From Rhodobiaceae bacterium (GTDB taxonomy: Bacteria > Pseudomonadota > Alphaproteobacteria > RS24), in contig JAHEIG010000005.1 of NCBI GenBank assembly GCA_024639515.1, positions 1 through 50,976 on the forward strand: a stretch of DNA of 50,976 bases. Direction: 5' to 3'. The notes under the pieces were generated by a model, which was not told the origin of the DNA, did no database searches, and was given only the letters and a program-made list of their open reading frames with translations. The translations under genes were made by a program, and so were the position numbers. Shown here piece after piece: positions 1 through 9,057 of the stretch. Position 1 is the stretch's first letter, and each line of letters opens with the position of its first letter.

Positions 1-1065
1 TTATCGCGGCATCCACAACCAGCAATCGAGTTGCAAGATAACCGTCGCTGCACCGTCTTCGCCCTCACCTTGTGTGGCGCCGAGTTTTTGCCGGTCGTCG
101 GGCAACGCGGCGTTTTTCTGCATGACATGGCGCACCCGCAGTGCCCCAATATCTACCCGGCCATCCATTTCAGCTTTGTCGATAATCTCGCTCCAGCCGT
201 AAATCGTGTCGCCAGCAAAGGCCGGTGCCGCATGGGTGCCGCCATTCAGCGCCGCCACGCCAATGGCGTTTTCTAGCCCGTTAAAGCTCATGGCGCGGGC
301 ATGCGACATAATATGCCCGCCATAAATCAGGCGTTTGCCGAATGGCGTTTGGCTTTGCGCCAGCGCATCGAAATGCACTTGCGCGGTATTTTGGTAAAGC
401 CGTGTCGCCATCATATGCTCGGCTTCTTCCAGCGTTGTGCCGCCACTGGCCTGCGGGCAATGGCTGATTTTATCGCCAATGTGATAATCATCGAACACGC
501 GCGTGCTGCCGCTGGCCTGACAATCCCAATTGGAAAAATCACCATGCGGCGGCGATAATTGATGGCTGGCCACGGCGTCGGCCAAATCTGGCATATGCGG
601 CTCTGGATCGGGGCTGTTTTCATCGCGCTTGCGCACCATCACCCAGCGGACGTAATCCAGCACGGTTTCGCCGCGCTGGTTTTCGCCGCAACTGCGCACC
701 ATCACAATGCCACTTTTGCCATTGCGATTGGCCCGCAAGCCGATGACGGTGGAGCGCGCGCTCAACGTATCGCCAGCATAGACCGGCTGGTGAAATACCC
801 CTTCGGCATAGCCCAAATTGGCTATCGCGTGGCGCGAAATATCCGGCACGGTTTTGCCAAACACAATATGGAAGACCAACCAATCATCTAATGGGCGGTC
901 GGCCAGCCCATGCGCCACGGCCAGCGGCTGGCTACTATTCAGCACATGACGGCCGCCATAAAGCGCTTGATAGAGCGCCACATCGCCGTCGGTTAAGCTG
1001 CGCGGTGTCGGGTGACGAATCTCCTCGCCGAGCGCAAAGTCCTCAAAAAACCGACCGTCAGACAC
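1..1065 (-). CDS. mch: Tandem MaoC-domain hydratase, likely mesaconyl-CoA (beta-methylmalyl-CoA) hydratase
   Basis: A 354-residue protein with two hot-dog MaoC-like halves, about residues 1-150 and 185-310. The second half holds the hydratase-2 type pair N226 and H231 (N-x4-H). The length and double domain match mesaconyl-CoA hydratase of the ethylmalonyl-CoA pathway, which interconverts mesaconyl-CoA and beta-methylmalyl-CoA. The start is GTG, preceded by a GGGGGAG ribosome site. The stop TAA lies on the first bases of the window, so the gene is complete. It follows the CitE-like lyase gene by 12 bases, and the lyase would cleave the hydratase product, so the two very probably form one operon. 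Assignment to this pathway rather than another MaoC hydratase is inferred from the pairing. Confidence 0.8.
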   Translation of the reverse strand: MSDGRFFEDFALGEEIRHPTPRSLTDGDVALYQALYGGRHVLNSSQPLAVAHGLADRPLDDWLVFHIVFGKTVPDISRHAIANLGYAEGVFHQPVYAGDTLSARSTVIGLRANRNGKSGIVMVRSCGENQRGETVLDYVRWVMVRKRDENSPDPEPHMPDLADAVASHQLSPPHGDFSNWDCQASGSTRVFDDYHIGDKISHCPQASGGTTLEEAEHMMATRLYQNTAQVHFDALAQSQTPFGKRLIYGGHIMSHARAMSFNGLENAIGVAALNGGTHAAPAFAGDTIYGWSEIIDKAEMDGRVDIGALRVRHVMQKNAALPDDRQKLGATQGEGEDGAATVILQLDCWLWMPR

Positions 1066-1077
1066 GCTTTGCTCCCC

Positions 1078-1992
1078 CTATGACGCTTTTTGGCGGGCGG
1101 CAATCGCGGCGCCAATCGCCAATGTGCGCTCGGCAATGTCGCGATGCAAAAGCTCGGTCATTTTGCCATTTACTTTCAGCACACCCTGCCCGGCATTGGC
1201 CGGGTCGGCAAAGGCCGCCACCACGTCACGGGCTTGCGCCAAATCTTCTTCAGAGGGGCCAAAAATCTCATTGCATGGGTTCAACTGGCTGGGGTGAATC
1301 AGCGTCTTGCCATCAAACCCCATATCGGCGCCTTGCTGACATTCGGCCCGCAAGCCGGTTTCGCTGGCGATGTCGTTAAACACCCCGTCGAGGGCCACCA
1401 GCCCATATTGCCGCGCCGCCATCAACGCCATGGACAGCGCGCTCATCAGCGGGGCGCGATCAGCCACCAAGCGGGCCTGTAATTCTTTCGCCAAATCATT
1501 AGTGCCGAGCACAAAACAAGTCAGCGGCGTATCCAGAGCGCGCGCCGCCAAGCCTTGCAGATTGAAAATTGCTTCCGGCGTTTCAATCATGATCCATAAA
1601 TCAACACCGTCTGGCAGGGCCGCGCTGAGCACGCTAATCTCGTCTGGCGTTGAAACTTTTGGCGCCAGCACCGCATCTGGGCGGGCCGCTTCTGGCAGGG
1701 CGGCAATCGCTGCCATATCGGCTTGCCCCCAAGGCGAGGACAGCGCGTTAATCCGCACCACCAGCTCGCGCGGGCTATAGCCGCCTTCTTGCAAGGCGGC
1801 GCAAATCTGGCCCCGTGCCTCGGCTTTCATATCCGGCGACACTGCATCTTCGAGATCAAGCAGCAAGCAGTCCGCGTCGAGCGTGCGGGCTTTTTCCAAC
1901 GCCCGCGCATTGGCGCCCGGCATATACAGCGCGCTTCGGCGTGGCCGAATAGCAACAGATGCGCTTTTCTCACCAGTAATTTTTGCCTGCAT
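1078..1992 (-). CDS. CitE-like HpcH/HpaI family lyase (malyl-CoA / beta-methylmalyl-CoA lyase type)
   Basis: A 304-residue TIM-barrel CoA-ester lyase of the CitE family. The N-terminal segment RRSALYMPG, the acidic metal site LLLDLEDAV, the barrel motif IETPEAI and GTNDLAKEL are all visible. I start it at the ATG at 1992 because AGGGAG lies eight bases upstream; an upstream in-frame TTG at 2016 lacks such a site. Next to the mesaconyl-CoA hydratase gene it fits the (3S)-malyl-CoA/beta-methylmalyl-CoA lyase or the related malyl-CoA thioesterase step, yielding glyoxylate plus propionyl-CoA or acetyl-CoA. Sequence alone does not separate lyase from thioesterase. Confidence 0.8.
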   Translation of the reverse strand: MQAKITGEKSASVAIRPRRSALYMPGANARALEKARTLDADCLLLDLEDAVSPDMKAEARGQICAALQEGGYSPRELVVRINALSSPWGQADMAAIAALPEAARPDAVLAPKVSTPDEISVLSAALPDGVDLWIMIETPEAIFNLQGLAARALDTPLTCFVLGTNDLAKELQARLVADRAPLMSALSMALMAARQYGLVALDGVFNDIASETGLRAECQQGADMGFDGKTLIHPSQLNPCNEIFGPSEEDLAQARDVVAAFADPANAGQGVLKVNGKMTELLHRDIAERTLAIGAAIAARQKAS

Positions 1993-2043
1993 TTTCGCGA
2001 CTCCCTGTAAACTCAATCTATAGAATTCGGGGTAGAGAGCAAG

Positions 2044-2886
2044 ATGGTTCGTAAAAGCAGCATTTTGGTAATTTCAAGTCATGTGGTCAGCGGGCAAGTC
2101 GGCATTAAAGCCATGCTGCCCGCCTTTCGCGCCCTGAAATATGAAGCCATCACCCTACAAACCACCATGCTGGCCGCGCACCCTGCGGCGTTTCCTGAAA
2201 TGGGCCCGCCAGCCGGTGCGCCAGTGCCGGCCGAGCAAATGGTCGATATGGCGGCATGGCTGCAAAGCGCCGGCGCGTTTGATCATGTCGCGGCGGTGGT
2301 CAGCGGCTATCTGCCGACCCCTGCCCATGTCGATGCGGTGGCCAAAATTGTCAATGATTTGCGCAGCCTCAATCGCGATCTGGTGTATTGCTGTGACCCG
2401 ATTTGCGGCGACAATGACCACCTCTATTTGCTCGACGAGGTCGCCGCCGCGTTGCGCGATAAATTATTGCCGCTGGCCAGCGTCGCCACGCCCAATCGCT
2501 TCGAGCTGGAATATCTCACTGGCGGCCAGCCGATCACCGACACCCAACAACTGGTGCGCGCGGCGCGGACGCTGAATGTCAAACATGTCGCCGTCACCTC
2601 CGCCCCGGCCCCCGAGGGGCGCATCGCCGCCGTTTCGGTCGGGCGCGAAGTGTTGCGCTGCGAGTCGGCCAAAGCGCCATCTGCCCCGCATGGCATGGGC
2701 GATTTGTTCTCGGCGTTATATCTTGCGCTTAAATTGGATGACGACCCGAAAGCATTGGGCATTGCCACCGGCACATTGGCGGCGATTGCCGGTGCCAATA
2801 TGGAAACCCGCACCTTGCCGCATGGCCCGCTGGCCTTGTCAGCGCCATTGATTCAAGAAACCCTCGTGGTGCCAGAAGCGGTATAG
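2044..2886 (+). CDS. pdxY: Pyridoxal kinase (PdxY-like)
   Basis: A 280-residue ribokinase-fold kinase resembling PdxY, which phosphorylates pyridoxal to pyridoxal 5'-phosphate for vitamin B6 salvage. It opens with the VISSHVVSGQVG strand typical of the family, has CDPICGD near residue 118, NRFELEYLTG near 156 and the catalytic anion-hole motif HGMGD near 219, whose Asp is the general base. The ATG is preceded by a purine-rich AGAGAG. It is divergent from the CitE-like gene and convergent with asd, six bases separating the two stops. A -10-like TATAGAAT lies about 25 bases upstream of the start. Confidence 0.88.
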   Translation: MVRKSSILVISSHVVSGQVGIKAMLPAFRALKYEAITLQTTMLAAHPAAFPEMGPPAGAPVPAEQMVDMAAWLQSAGAFDHVAAVVSGYLPTPAHVDAVAKIVNDLRSLNRDLVYCCDPICGDNDHLYLLDEVAAALRDKLLPLASVATPNRFELEYLTGGQPITDTQQLVRAARTLNVKHVAVTSAPAPEGRIAAVSVGREVLRCESAKAPSAPHGMGDLFSALYLALKLDDDPKALGIATGTLAAIAGANMETRTLPHGPLALSAPLIQETLVVPEAV

Positions 2887-2892
2887 GCGGCT

Positions 2893-3921
2893 TTAGGCGA
2901 CGCGGCTTTTGGTCAGTTGTTTTTCGATTAACAATTCAGCGATTTGAACGGCGTTCAACGCCGCGCCTTTCCGCAGATTGTCAGAAACCACCCACATATT
3001 CAGCCCGTGCTCAAGCGAGGCGTCTTCGCGGATACGCGACACAAACGTCTCATACTCGCCGACACATTCAATCGGTGACACATAGCCGCCATCTTCGCGG
3101 CGATCGACCACCAACACGCCCGGTGCTTTTTCCAGCGCGGCGCGCGCCTCAGCCACACTGACCGGTTTGGCGAACTCAATATTCACCGCTTCCGAATGGC
3201 CAACAAATACCGGCACGCGCACGCAGGTGACGCTGACCGCGATATTCGGGTCGAGCATTTTATGCGTCTCGTCGATCATTTTCTGTTCTTCCGTGGTGGT
3301 GCCATCTTTGTTGAAGTCACCAATATGCGGAATCACATTGAAGGCAATCTGCTTGGTAAAGTTCTCGCGCTTCAGCTCATCATTGACGAAGACGGCGCGG
3401 GTCTGGGTAAATAATTCATCCATGGCGTCATTACCGGCACCCGATACCGACTGATAGGTCGAGCAGGTGACGCGGCGAATGACGCCAATATCGTGCAGCG
3501 GCTTCAGAGCCACCACCAATTGCGCGGTTGAGCAGTTCGGGTTGGCGATGATGTTGCGCTTGCTGTAATCGGCAATATCGCCCGGATTAACTTCCGGCAC
3601 GATCAGCGGCACATCATCTTCCATGCGATAGAGCGATGAATTATCAATCACCACACAACCGGCTTTTGCCGCCTTTGGCGCATAGGTCGTGGTGGCGGCA
3701 GAGCCGCAGGCAAACAAAGCAATATCGGCTTGCGCGAAATCGTAAAGCTCAAGCGCCTGCACTTTCAGCGTTTTGTTGCCAAAGCTCACTTCGCGGCCTT
3801 GACTGCGGCGCGAGGCCAGCACATCAACCCGCGAGACGGGGAATTTGCGTTCGTCGAGAATGTTCAGCAATTCGCGCCCGACATTACCGGTCGCACCAAC
3901 TACAGCCACTACATAAGACAT
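2893..3921 (-). CDS. asd: Aspartate-semialdehyde dehydrogenase
   Basis: A 342-residue enzyme that reduces aspartyl phosphate to aspartate semialdehyde with NADPH, the branch point to lysine, diaminopimelate, threonine and methionine. The Rossmann motif GATGNVG sits at residues 9-15 and the catalytic cysteine is C130 in NPNCSTAQ. Length is normal. The start codon is one base beyond the leuB stop, so translation is probably coupled and asd is the last gene of the leucine block. Confidence 0.96.
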   Translation of the reverse strand: MSYVVAVVGATGNVGRELLNILDERKFPVSRVDVLASRRSQGREVSFGNKTLKVQALELYDFAQADIALFACGSAATTTYAPKAAKAGCVVIDNSSLYRMEDDVPLIVPEVNPGDIADYSKRNIIANPNCSTAQLVVALKPLHDIGVIRRVTCSTYQSVSGAGNDAMDELFTQTRAVFVNDELKRENFTKQIAFNVIPHIGDFNKDGTTTEEQKMIDETHKMLDPNIAVSVTCVRVPVFVGHSEAVNIEFAKPVSVAEARAALEKAPGVLVVDRREDGGYVSPIECVGEYETFVSRIREDASLEHGLNMWVVSDNLRKGAALNAVQIAELLIEKQLTKSRVA

Positions 3922-3922
3922 A

Positions 3923-5026
3923 CTAGGCTCCTTCGTTCAACGCAGCCAAAATCGCATCGCCCATGCCGGTGGTGCCGGTTTGGGTCATGCCATCTTGCAT
4001 AATATCGGCGGTGCGAATGCCTTTATCGAGCACGCTGGTGACAGCGTTTTCCAAAAGGTCGGCATCGTCGCCGCGATCAAATGTGTAACGCAACGCCATG
4101 GCAAACGACATGATTGAGGCAATCGGATTGGCCAAGCCTTGGCCTGCAATATCAGGGGCTGAGCCGTGTACCGGTTCGTAAAGCGCCTTGGCGCGGCCTG
4201 TTTCGGCATCGGGTGCGCCCAAAGAGGCAGACGGCAACATGCCCAAAGAGCCGGTCAACATGGCGGCAATATCAGACAAAATATCGCCGAACAGATTGTC
4301 GGTGACCAACACATCATATTGTTTCGGGTTGCGGACCAATTGCATGGCGCAGTTATCGGCCAGCACATGCTCGAGTTCCAACTCTGGGAATTCCGTAGAG
4401 ATGATGCGAGTGACATCTTCATTCCACAACAGGCCAGATTCCATCACATTGCGTTTTTCAGACGACGCCAAACGCTTGCCGCGTTTCATCGCCAAATCAC
4501 CGGCAACGCGGGCAATCCGTTCAATTTCATAGGTCTCATAGACTTGCGTGTTAACGCCGCGACGCTGGCCATTGCCAAGGTCTTCAATGCCGCGTGGCTC
4601 ACCAAAATAAACCCCGCCGGTCAATTCGCGGACAATCATAATGTCGAGGCCTTCAACCAGCTCGCATTTCAGCGACGAGGCATCGGCCAAGGCTGGAAAG
4701 CAAATCGCCGGACGCAGATTGGCGAACAACTCAAGGTCGGCGCGCAAGCGCAACAAGCCGGCTTCCGGGCGCGCTTCATACGCAACATTGTCCCATTTCG
4801 GGCCGCCAACGGCGCCGAGCAGCACAGCATCTGCGGCCATGGCTTTTTCCATGGCGGCGTCAGAGATCGCCGCGCCATGCGCGTCATAGGCGCAGCCACC
4901 GACGAGGTCTTCGTCAATATTCGTTTCAAAACCGCGATTCGTGCCAAACCAGTCAATCACGCGTCTGACTTCGCCCATCACTTCAGGACCGATACCATCA
5001 CCGGGAAGAATTAAAATATTTTCCAT
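3923..5026 (-). CDS. leuB: 3-isopropylmalate dehydrogenase
   Basis: A 367-residue beta-decarboxylating dehydrogenase that oxidises 3-isopropylmalate to 2-oxoisocaproate with NAD. The N-terminus [11 protein letters not shown], the substrate arginine region [15 protein letters not shown] and the metal/NAD region [12 protein letters not shown] are all typical. Full length. It lies between leuD (24-base gap) and asd (one-base gap) in the same direction. No leuA is in the window, so the 2-isopropylmalate synthase must be encoded elsewhere. Confidence 0.97.
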   Translation of the reverse strand: MENILILPGDGIGPEVMGEVRRVIDWFGTNRGFETNIDEDLVGGCAYDAHGAAISDAAMEKAMAADAVLLGAVGGPKWDNVAYEARPEAGLLRLRADLELFANLRPAICFPALADASSLKCELVEGLDIMIVRELTGGVYFGEPRGIEDLGNGQRRGVNTQVYETYEIERIARVAGDLAMKRGKRLASSEKRNVMESGLLWNEDVTRIISTEFPELELEHVLADNCAMQLVRNPKQYDVLVTDNLFGDILSDIAAMLTGSLGMLPSASLGAPDAETGRAKALYEPVHGSAPDIAGQGLANPIASIMSFAMALRYTFDRGDDADLLENAVTSVLDKGIRTADIMQDGMTQTGTTGMGDAILAALNEGA

Positions 5027-5050
5027 TATACTATGCTTTCAAATGCGGGT

Positions 5051-5653
5051 TTAGCGCCATGGCTGGTCTTGCAGACCGGCCTCATAACTGTCGATTGACG
5101 GCGCCTTCTTCAAGGTCAGCCCAATATCATCCAAACCTTCGAGCAGGCATTGCTTGCGGAAGGCATCAACCTCAAAGCTAATCTCGCTACCATCTGGGCC
5201 GGTGATTTTCTGGTTCGGCAAATCAATGGCGATGACGGCATTGGCGCCACGTTTGGCGTCATCCATCAAACGGTCGACATCTTCTTGCGGCAGAACAATC
5301 GGCAAAATGCCGTTTTTGAAGCAGTTATTATAAAAAATATCGGCAAAGCTCGGGGCGATGATGCAGCGGATACCAAAATCCAGCAGCGCCCATGGCGCGT
5401 GCTCGCGGCTCGACCCGCAGCCAAAATTATCACCAGCGACGAGAATTTCGGCACTGCGATAGGCGTCTTGGTTGAGCACGAACTCGGCAATCTCCTCGCC
5501 TTCCGGCGTGAAGCGCATTTCGTCGAACAGGTTTTGACCCAGCCCTGAGCGCTTAATGGTTTTCAGAAACTGTTTCGGGATAATCATATCAGTATCGACA
5601 TTGATCATGTCCAATGGTGCGGCGATGCCGGAAAGTGTTTCAAATTTTTCCAT
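5051..5653 (-). CDS. leuD: 3-isopropylmalate dehydratase small subunit
   Basis: A 200-residue swivel-domain subunit that pairs with LeuC to isomerise 2-isopropylmalate to 3-isopropylmalate. The motif [17 protein letters not shown] near residues 74-90 is diagnostic of the small subunit. Its ATG overlaps the leuC stop by one base (TAATG), giving tight translational coupling and equal subunit synthesis. Confidence 0.97.
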   Translation of the reverse strand: MEKFETLSGIAAPLDMINVDTDMIIPKQFLKTIKRSGLGQNLFDEMRFTPEGEEIAEFVLNQDAYRSAEILVAGDNFGCGSSREHAPWALLDFGIRCIIAPSFADIFYNNCFKNGILPIVLPQEDVDRLMDDAKRGANAVIAIDLPNQKITGPDGSEISFEVDAFRKQCLLEGLDDIGLTLKKAPSIDSYEAGLQDQPWR

Positions 5654-7077
5654 TACGAAGCCTCCCCTTCAAATTCACGAATGTCGACAAAATGGCCACG
5701 AATAGCAGCGGCGGCAGCCATTGCGGGTGACACCAGATGTGTCCGGCCATCACGGCCTTGGCGGCCTTCAAAGTTACGGTTTGAGGTCGAGGCGCAACGC
5801 TCGCCCGGGGCCAATTTATCGGCATTCATCGCCAGACACATTGAGCAGCCCGGCTCGCGCCAGTCAAAGCCAGCCTCGATAAAGACTTTATCCAAGCCCT
5901 CTTCTTCGGCCTGCTGTTTCACCAGACCAGAGCCCGGCACAATCATTGCCGAAACGCTGTCGGCGACTTTATGGCCTTTAGCGACTTTGGCGGCGGCGCG
6001 TAAATCTTCGATACGGCTATTGGTGCAAGAGCCGATAAACACGCGGTCAATCTGCACTTGCTGCATTGGTGTGCCAGCTTCCAGCCCCATATAATCAAGC
6101 GCCCGTTGGGTGGCGCGGCGGCGACCCTCATCGCTAATCTCGCTCGGGTCAGGCACTTGGCCGGTAATCGACACGACATCTTGCGGGCTGGTGCCCCAAG
6201 TGACCAGCGGCGGCAAATTGGCCGCATCAATGGTGATCTCTTTATCAAACACCGCGTCATCATCAGATTTCAGCGTCTGCCAATAGGCGACGGCTTTGTC
6301 CCAATCAGCGCCTTGCGGGGCCATGGCGCGGCCTTTCAGATAGGCGAAAGTTTTTTCGTCCGGTGCCACCAGGCCGGCGCGGGCGCCAGCCTCAATAGAC
6401 ATATTGCACAAGGTCATGCGGCCTTCGACCGAAAGCGCTTCAATCGCCGGGCCTGCATATTCGAGCACGCAGCCCGTGCCGCCAGCGGTGCCAATCTCGC
6501 CGATAATCGCCAGCGCGATATCTTTGGCGGTGACATAATCGGGCGCATCGCCAACCACATTAATGCGGAAGTTTTTAGCTTTGCTTTGAATCAGCGTTTG
6601 CGTGGCCAGCACATGCTCAACTTCTGAGGTGCCGATGCCATGCGCCAGTGCGCCAAACGCGCCATGGGTTGAGGTGTGGCTGTCGCCGCACACAATCGTC
6701 AGGCCCGGCAGGGTGAAGCCTTGTTCAGGGCCAGCCACATGCACGATGCCTTGGCGGATATCGTCCATTTGCAAATACTCAATGCCAACTTCTTGGCAAT
6801 TGGCTTCCAAGGTCTGGATTTGGATACGGCTGTCATCATCGGCAATCGCCGCTACGCCGCCAGCTCGGTCAGAGGTCGGGATATTGTGGTCGGCCACGGC
6901 CAATGTTTTATGCGGCGCGCGCGGCGCGCGACCTGCTGTGCGCAAACCTTCAAAAGCCTGCGGGCTGGTGACTTCATGCACAAGATGGCGGTCGACGTAA
7001 AGCAGGCAGTTGCCGTCTTCTTGCACGTCGACCAGATGTGCTTCCCAGATTTTGTCGTAGAGTGTTGTCCCTGTCAT
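5653..7077 (-). CDS. leuC: 3-isopropylmalate dehydratase large subunit
   Basis: A 474-residue aconitase-superfamily protein with the [4Fe-4S] ligands visible in [11 protein letters not shown] and [10 protein letters not shown]. The family motif [15 protein letters not shown] is present near residue 132. Together with LeuD it catalyses the second step of leucine biosynthesis. The ATG has AAAAGG seven bases upstream. It begins 64 bases after the rplS stop; that spacer contains a GGGG/CCCC hairpin (about 7095-7115) without a U-run, so read-through from rplS is possible. I see no leucine-rich leader peptide. Confidence 0.97.
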   Translation of the reverse strand: MTGTTLYDKIWEAHLVDVQEDGNCLLYVDRHLVHEVTSPQAFEGLRTAGRAPRAPHKTLAVADHNIPTSDRAGGVAAIADDDSRIQIQTLEANCQEVGIEYLQMDDIRQGIVHVAGPEQGFTLPGLTIVCGDSHTSTHGAFGALAHGIGTSEVEHVLATQTLIQSKAKNFRINVVGDAPDYVTAKDIALAIIGEIGTAGGTGCVLEYAGPAIEALSVEGRMTLCNMSIEAGARAGLVAPDEKTFAYLKGRAMAPQGADWDKAVAYWQTLKSDDDAVFDKEITIDAANLPPLVTWGTSPQDVVSITGQVPDPSEISDEGRRRATQRALDYMGLEAGTPMQQVQIDRVFIGSCTNSRIEDLRAAAKVAKGHKVADSVSAMIVPGSGLVKQQAEEEGLDKVFIEAGFDWREPGCSMCLAMNADKLAPGERCASTSNRNFEGRQGRDGRTHLVSPAMAAAAAIRGHFVDIREFEGEAS

Positions 7078-7141
7078 CGTTTTGCCTTTTCATCCCGAGG
7101 GGCTGCCCCGGGTTTGGGGTGGGGCCGCTTGGGAGAAATCT

Positions 7142-7570
7142 TTAGGCGTCTGCGTTGACGCTGGGATCCTCCTGAGCCGCCGGAGCGGTTTTTGTGTCAG
7201 CTTTGGTTGATTTGACGCGACGCTCGGTAATGCGGGCCGCTTTACCCGTCAGACCGCGCAGATAGTAAAGCTTGGCGCGACGCACGCGGCCACGACGGAC
7301 AACTTCAATGCTGTCAACCAGCGTGCTGTAAATTGGGAACACGCGTTCCACGCCTTCACCGTAAGAAATCTTACGCACGGTGAAGTTTTCGTTCAGGCCA
7401 CCGCCAGAACGGGCAATGCAAACGCCTTCAAAAGCCTGCACGCGCTCGCGCGAGCCTTCAATCACTTTCACGTTTACCTTAACCGTATCGCCAGGCTGAA
7501 AGTCAGGCACAACCTTATTGGCCGCCAATTGTTGAATTTGCTCGCGTTCAATCTCATCGATCAGGTTCAT
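7142..7570 (-). CDS. rplS: 50S ribosomal protein bL19
   Basis: A 142-residue L19 with the typical beginning [13 protein letters not shown] and the core [20 protein letters not shown]. The C-terminal 25 residues form a Thr/Ala-rich tail ([15 protein letters not shown] region) beyond the usual core. The start at 7570 is set by homology and by an AGGTG site eight bases upstream; in-frame codons further upstream would run through a terminator-like hairpin. It is the last translation gene of the block before leuC. Confidence 0.95.
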   Translation of the reverse strand: MNLIDEIEREQIQQLAANKVVPDFQPGDTVKVNVKVIEGSRERVQAFEGVCIARSGGGLNENFTVRKISYGEGVERVFPIYSTLVDSIEVVRRGRVRRAKLYYLRGLTGKAARITERRVKSTKADTKTAPAAQEDPSVNADA

Positions 7571-7585
7571 AACAGCACCTACTAG

Positions 7586-7610
7586 AAAAAAAGGTGGGCC
7601 TCGCCGCACC
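7586..7610 (-). terminator. Terminator or attenuator hairpin between trmD and rplS
   Basis: On the minus strand a GC-rich stem (7593-7610, about seven pairs with one bulge) is followed directly by seven U residues (7592-7586). It lies about 80 bases after the trmD stop and only 16 bases before the rplS start, with the ribosome site of rplS just after the U-run. It could end the S16-RimM-TrmD transcript or act as a leader attenuator for L19. Confidence 0.65.
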
Positions 7611-7689
7611 GGATGGGGGGAATTACCATGTTAAATCAGCCCTGTCACCCCTTTCTTGGCTTTTATTGGGGTTTTATCAGGATTTTTTT

Positions 7690-8391
7690 CTAGTTTTTGT
7701 CGCGCCGACGCTTGGCCCACAAGTCTGGCCGCCGTTTTTGGGTGATTTCAGCGGCTTTTTCGCGCCGCCACGCGGCGATTTTGCCATGGTCGCCAGATAG
7801 CAAAACCTCAGGAATATCTCGTCCTTGCCAGCTTGCTGGCTTGGTATAGTGCGGATATTCCAGCAAATCATCGGCAAAACTTTCTTCTTCGCCCGACATA
7901 TCACTGCCCATCACACCCGGTAGCAGGCGGATAATCGCGTCACTCATCACCAAAGCGGCCGGTTCACCTCCCGACAAGATATAGTCACCAAGCGACACCT
8001 CGCGGCAATCAAACGCTTCAATGACCCGCTCATCAATGCCCTCAAACCGGTTGCAGAAGAATATCGCCCCTGGGCCTTGGGCTAGATTGCTGGCCATGTC
8101 TTGGGTGAACACCTCGCCGCGTGGGCTCGGCATAATCAGCGGCAAGTCTGGGTTTTGCGCCTTCACCTGCTCAATGGCGGCGGCGGCAATATCGGCCCGC
8201 AGCACCATACCGGCACCGCCACCGGCTGGCGTGTCATCGACATTTTTGTGTTTGCCCTCGCCGTGGTCGCGCAGATTATGCGGAGTGCACTGCCAAATGC
8301 CAGACTGATGGGCGCGACCGGCAAGACTTTCGCCCAGCGAGCCGGGGAACATCTCGGGAAACAGCGTGATGTAATGTGCTTGCCAGCTCAT
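7690..8391 (-). CDS. trmD: tRNA (guanine-37-N1)-methyltransferase
   Basis: A 233-residue SPOUT methyltransferase that makes m1G37 in tRNAs reading CNN codons and so protects the reading frame. The trefoil-knot SAM motif SLGDYILSGGEPAA, the GGGAGMVLR segment near residue 58 and the C-terminal WRREKAAEITQKRRPDLW helix are present. It overlaps rimM by four bases (ATGA), the standard rpsP-rimM-trmD arrangement. Confidence 0.97.
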   Translation of the reverse strand: MSWQAHYITLFPEMFPGSLGESLAGRAHQSGIWQCTPHNLRDHGEGKHKNVDDTPAGGGAGMVLRADIAAAAIEQVKAQNPDLPLIMPSPRGEVFTQDMASNLAQGPGAIFFCNRFEGIDERVIEAFDCREVSLGDYILSGGEPAALVMSDAIIRLLPGVMGSDMSGEEESFADDLLEYPHYTKPASWQGRDIPEVLLSGDHGKIAAWRREKAAEITQKRRPDLWAKRRRDKN

Positions 8392-9056
8392 TGCCCGTCA
8401 TCCTCATTGCCCGCATTTTCATTGCGCGCCTCTTCATTACGCTCAGCCTGTTGTCCTGCGGCGCGGCCTTTTTTGCGATTGGCGCGGGCGCGTTGGCGGC
8501 GATTGGGTTTGGCTTGGCCAGAGCTTTGTTGCTCAATCGGCCTTGCCTCGACTTCTGTTGGCATCACAACAGTTAATCGTCGCGCTGCCAAGTCGATTTC
8601 CGGCACGCTGGCCTGGGTGAAGGCGATTAACGTGCCGGCAATATCCAGCATGTCGCCGGCGCCGAAATTATGCACCGCATCGACCTGCCCCATCGCCTCG
8701 CCGTCTGGCGTATAGGCGGTCAGGCCGATTAAATCTGCGTGGTAAAAATCTTCATCATCCGACAGCTCTGGCAAGGCGTCACGGGTGACGCACAGCACCA
8801 CCCCTTTCAGAGCTTCGGCTTGGTCGCGGTGATGGATGTTTTTGAAGCTGACCCGTAGGCCGGTTTTATCGGGTGCGAGGCCAGCGACCTCAAAACTTTG
8901 CGACCCGTCTTCGCTGATCAGCGTGCCATAGGCCGACAGGTCTTCGGGGTTTTCTGTGAAGGTTTTGACTTTGACCGCGCCGCGCACGCCGTGCGCCCCA
9001 GTGATAACACCGAGGCGCACGAGCGATACTTCAGTTGCGGGCGTGTCGCCTGTCAA
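8388..9056 (-). CDS. rimM: Ribosome maturation factor RimM with charged C-terminal tail
   Basis: A 222-residue protein; the first ~170 residues are the RimM beta-barrel and PRC-barrel (LGVITGAHGVRGAVKV at the N-terminus, YHADLIGLTAY and VHNFGAGDMLDI in the middle). It assists 30S head assembly. The start is TTG, supported by AAGGAAGG six bases upstream and by the family N-terminus. The last ~48 residues are an added low-complexity tail, first strongly basic (PNRRQRARANRKKGR) and then acidic (NEDDGQ at the end). The tail is absent from typical RimM of about 170 residues. Confidence 0.94.
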   Translation of the reverse strand: MTGDTPATEVSLVRLGVITGAHGVRGAVKVKTFTENPEDLSAYGTLISEDGSQSFEVAGLAPDKTGLRVSFKNIHHRDQAEALKGVVLCVTRDALPELSDDEDFYHADLIGLTAYTPDGEAMGQVDAVHNFGAGDMLDIAGTLIAFTQASVPEIDLAARRLTVVMPTEVEARPIEQQSSGQAKPNRRQRARANRKKGRAAGQQAERNEEARNENAGNEDDGQ

Positions 9057-9057
9057 A

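Noticed and set aside
4166-5014. A 282-codon plus-strand open frame over leuB
   Set aside because: Complement of leuB; no recognisable domain and composition typical of an antisense frame in G+C-rich DNA.
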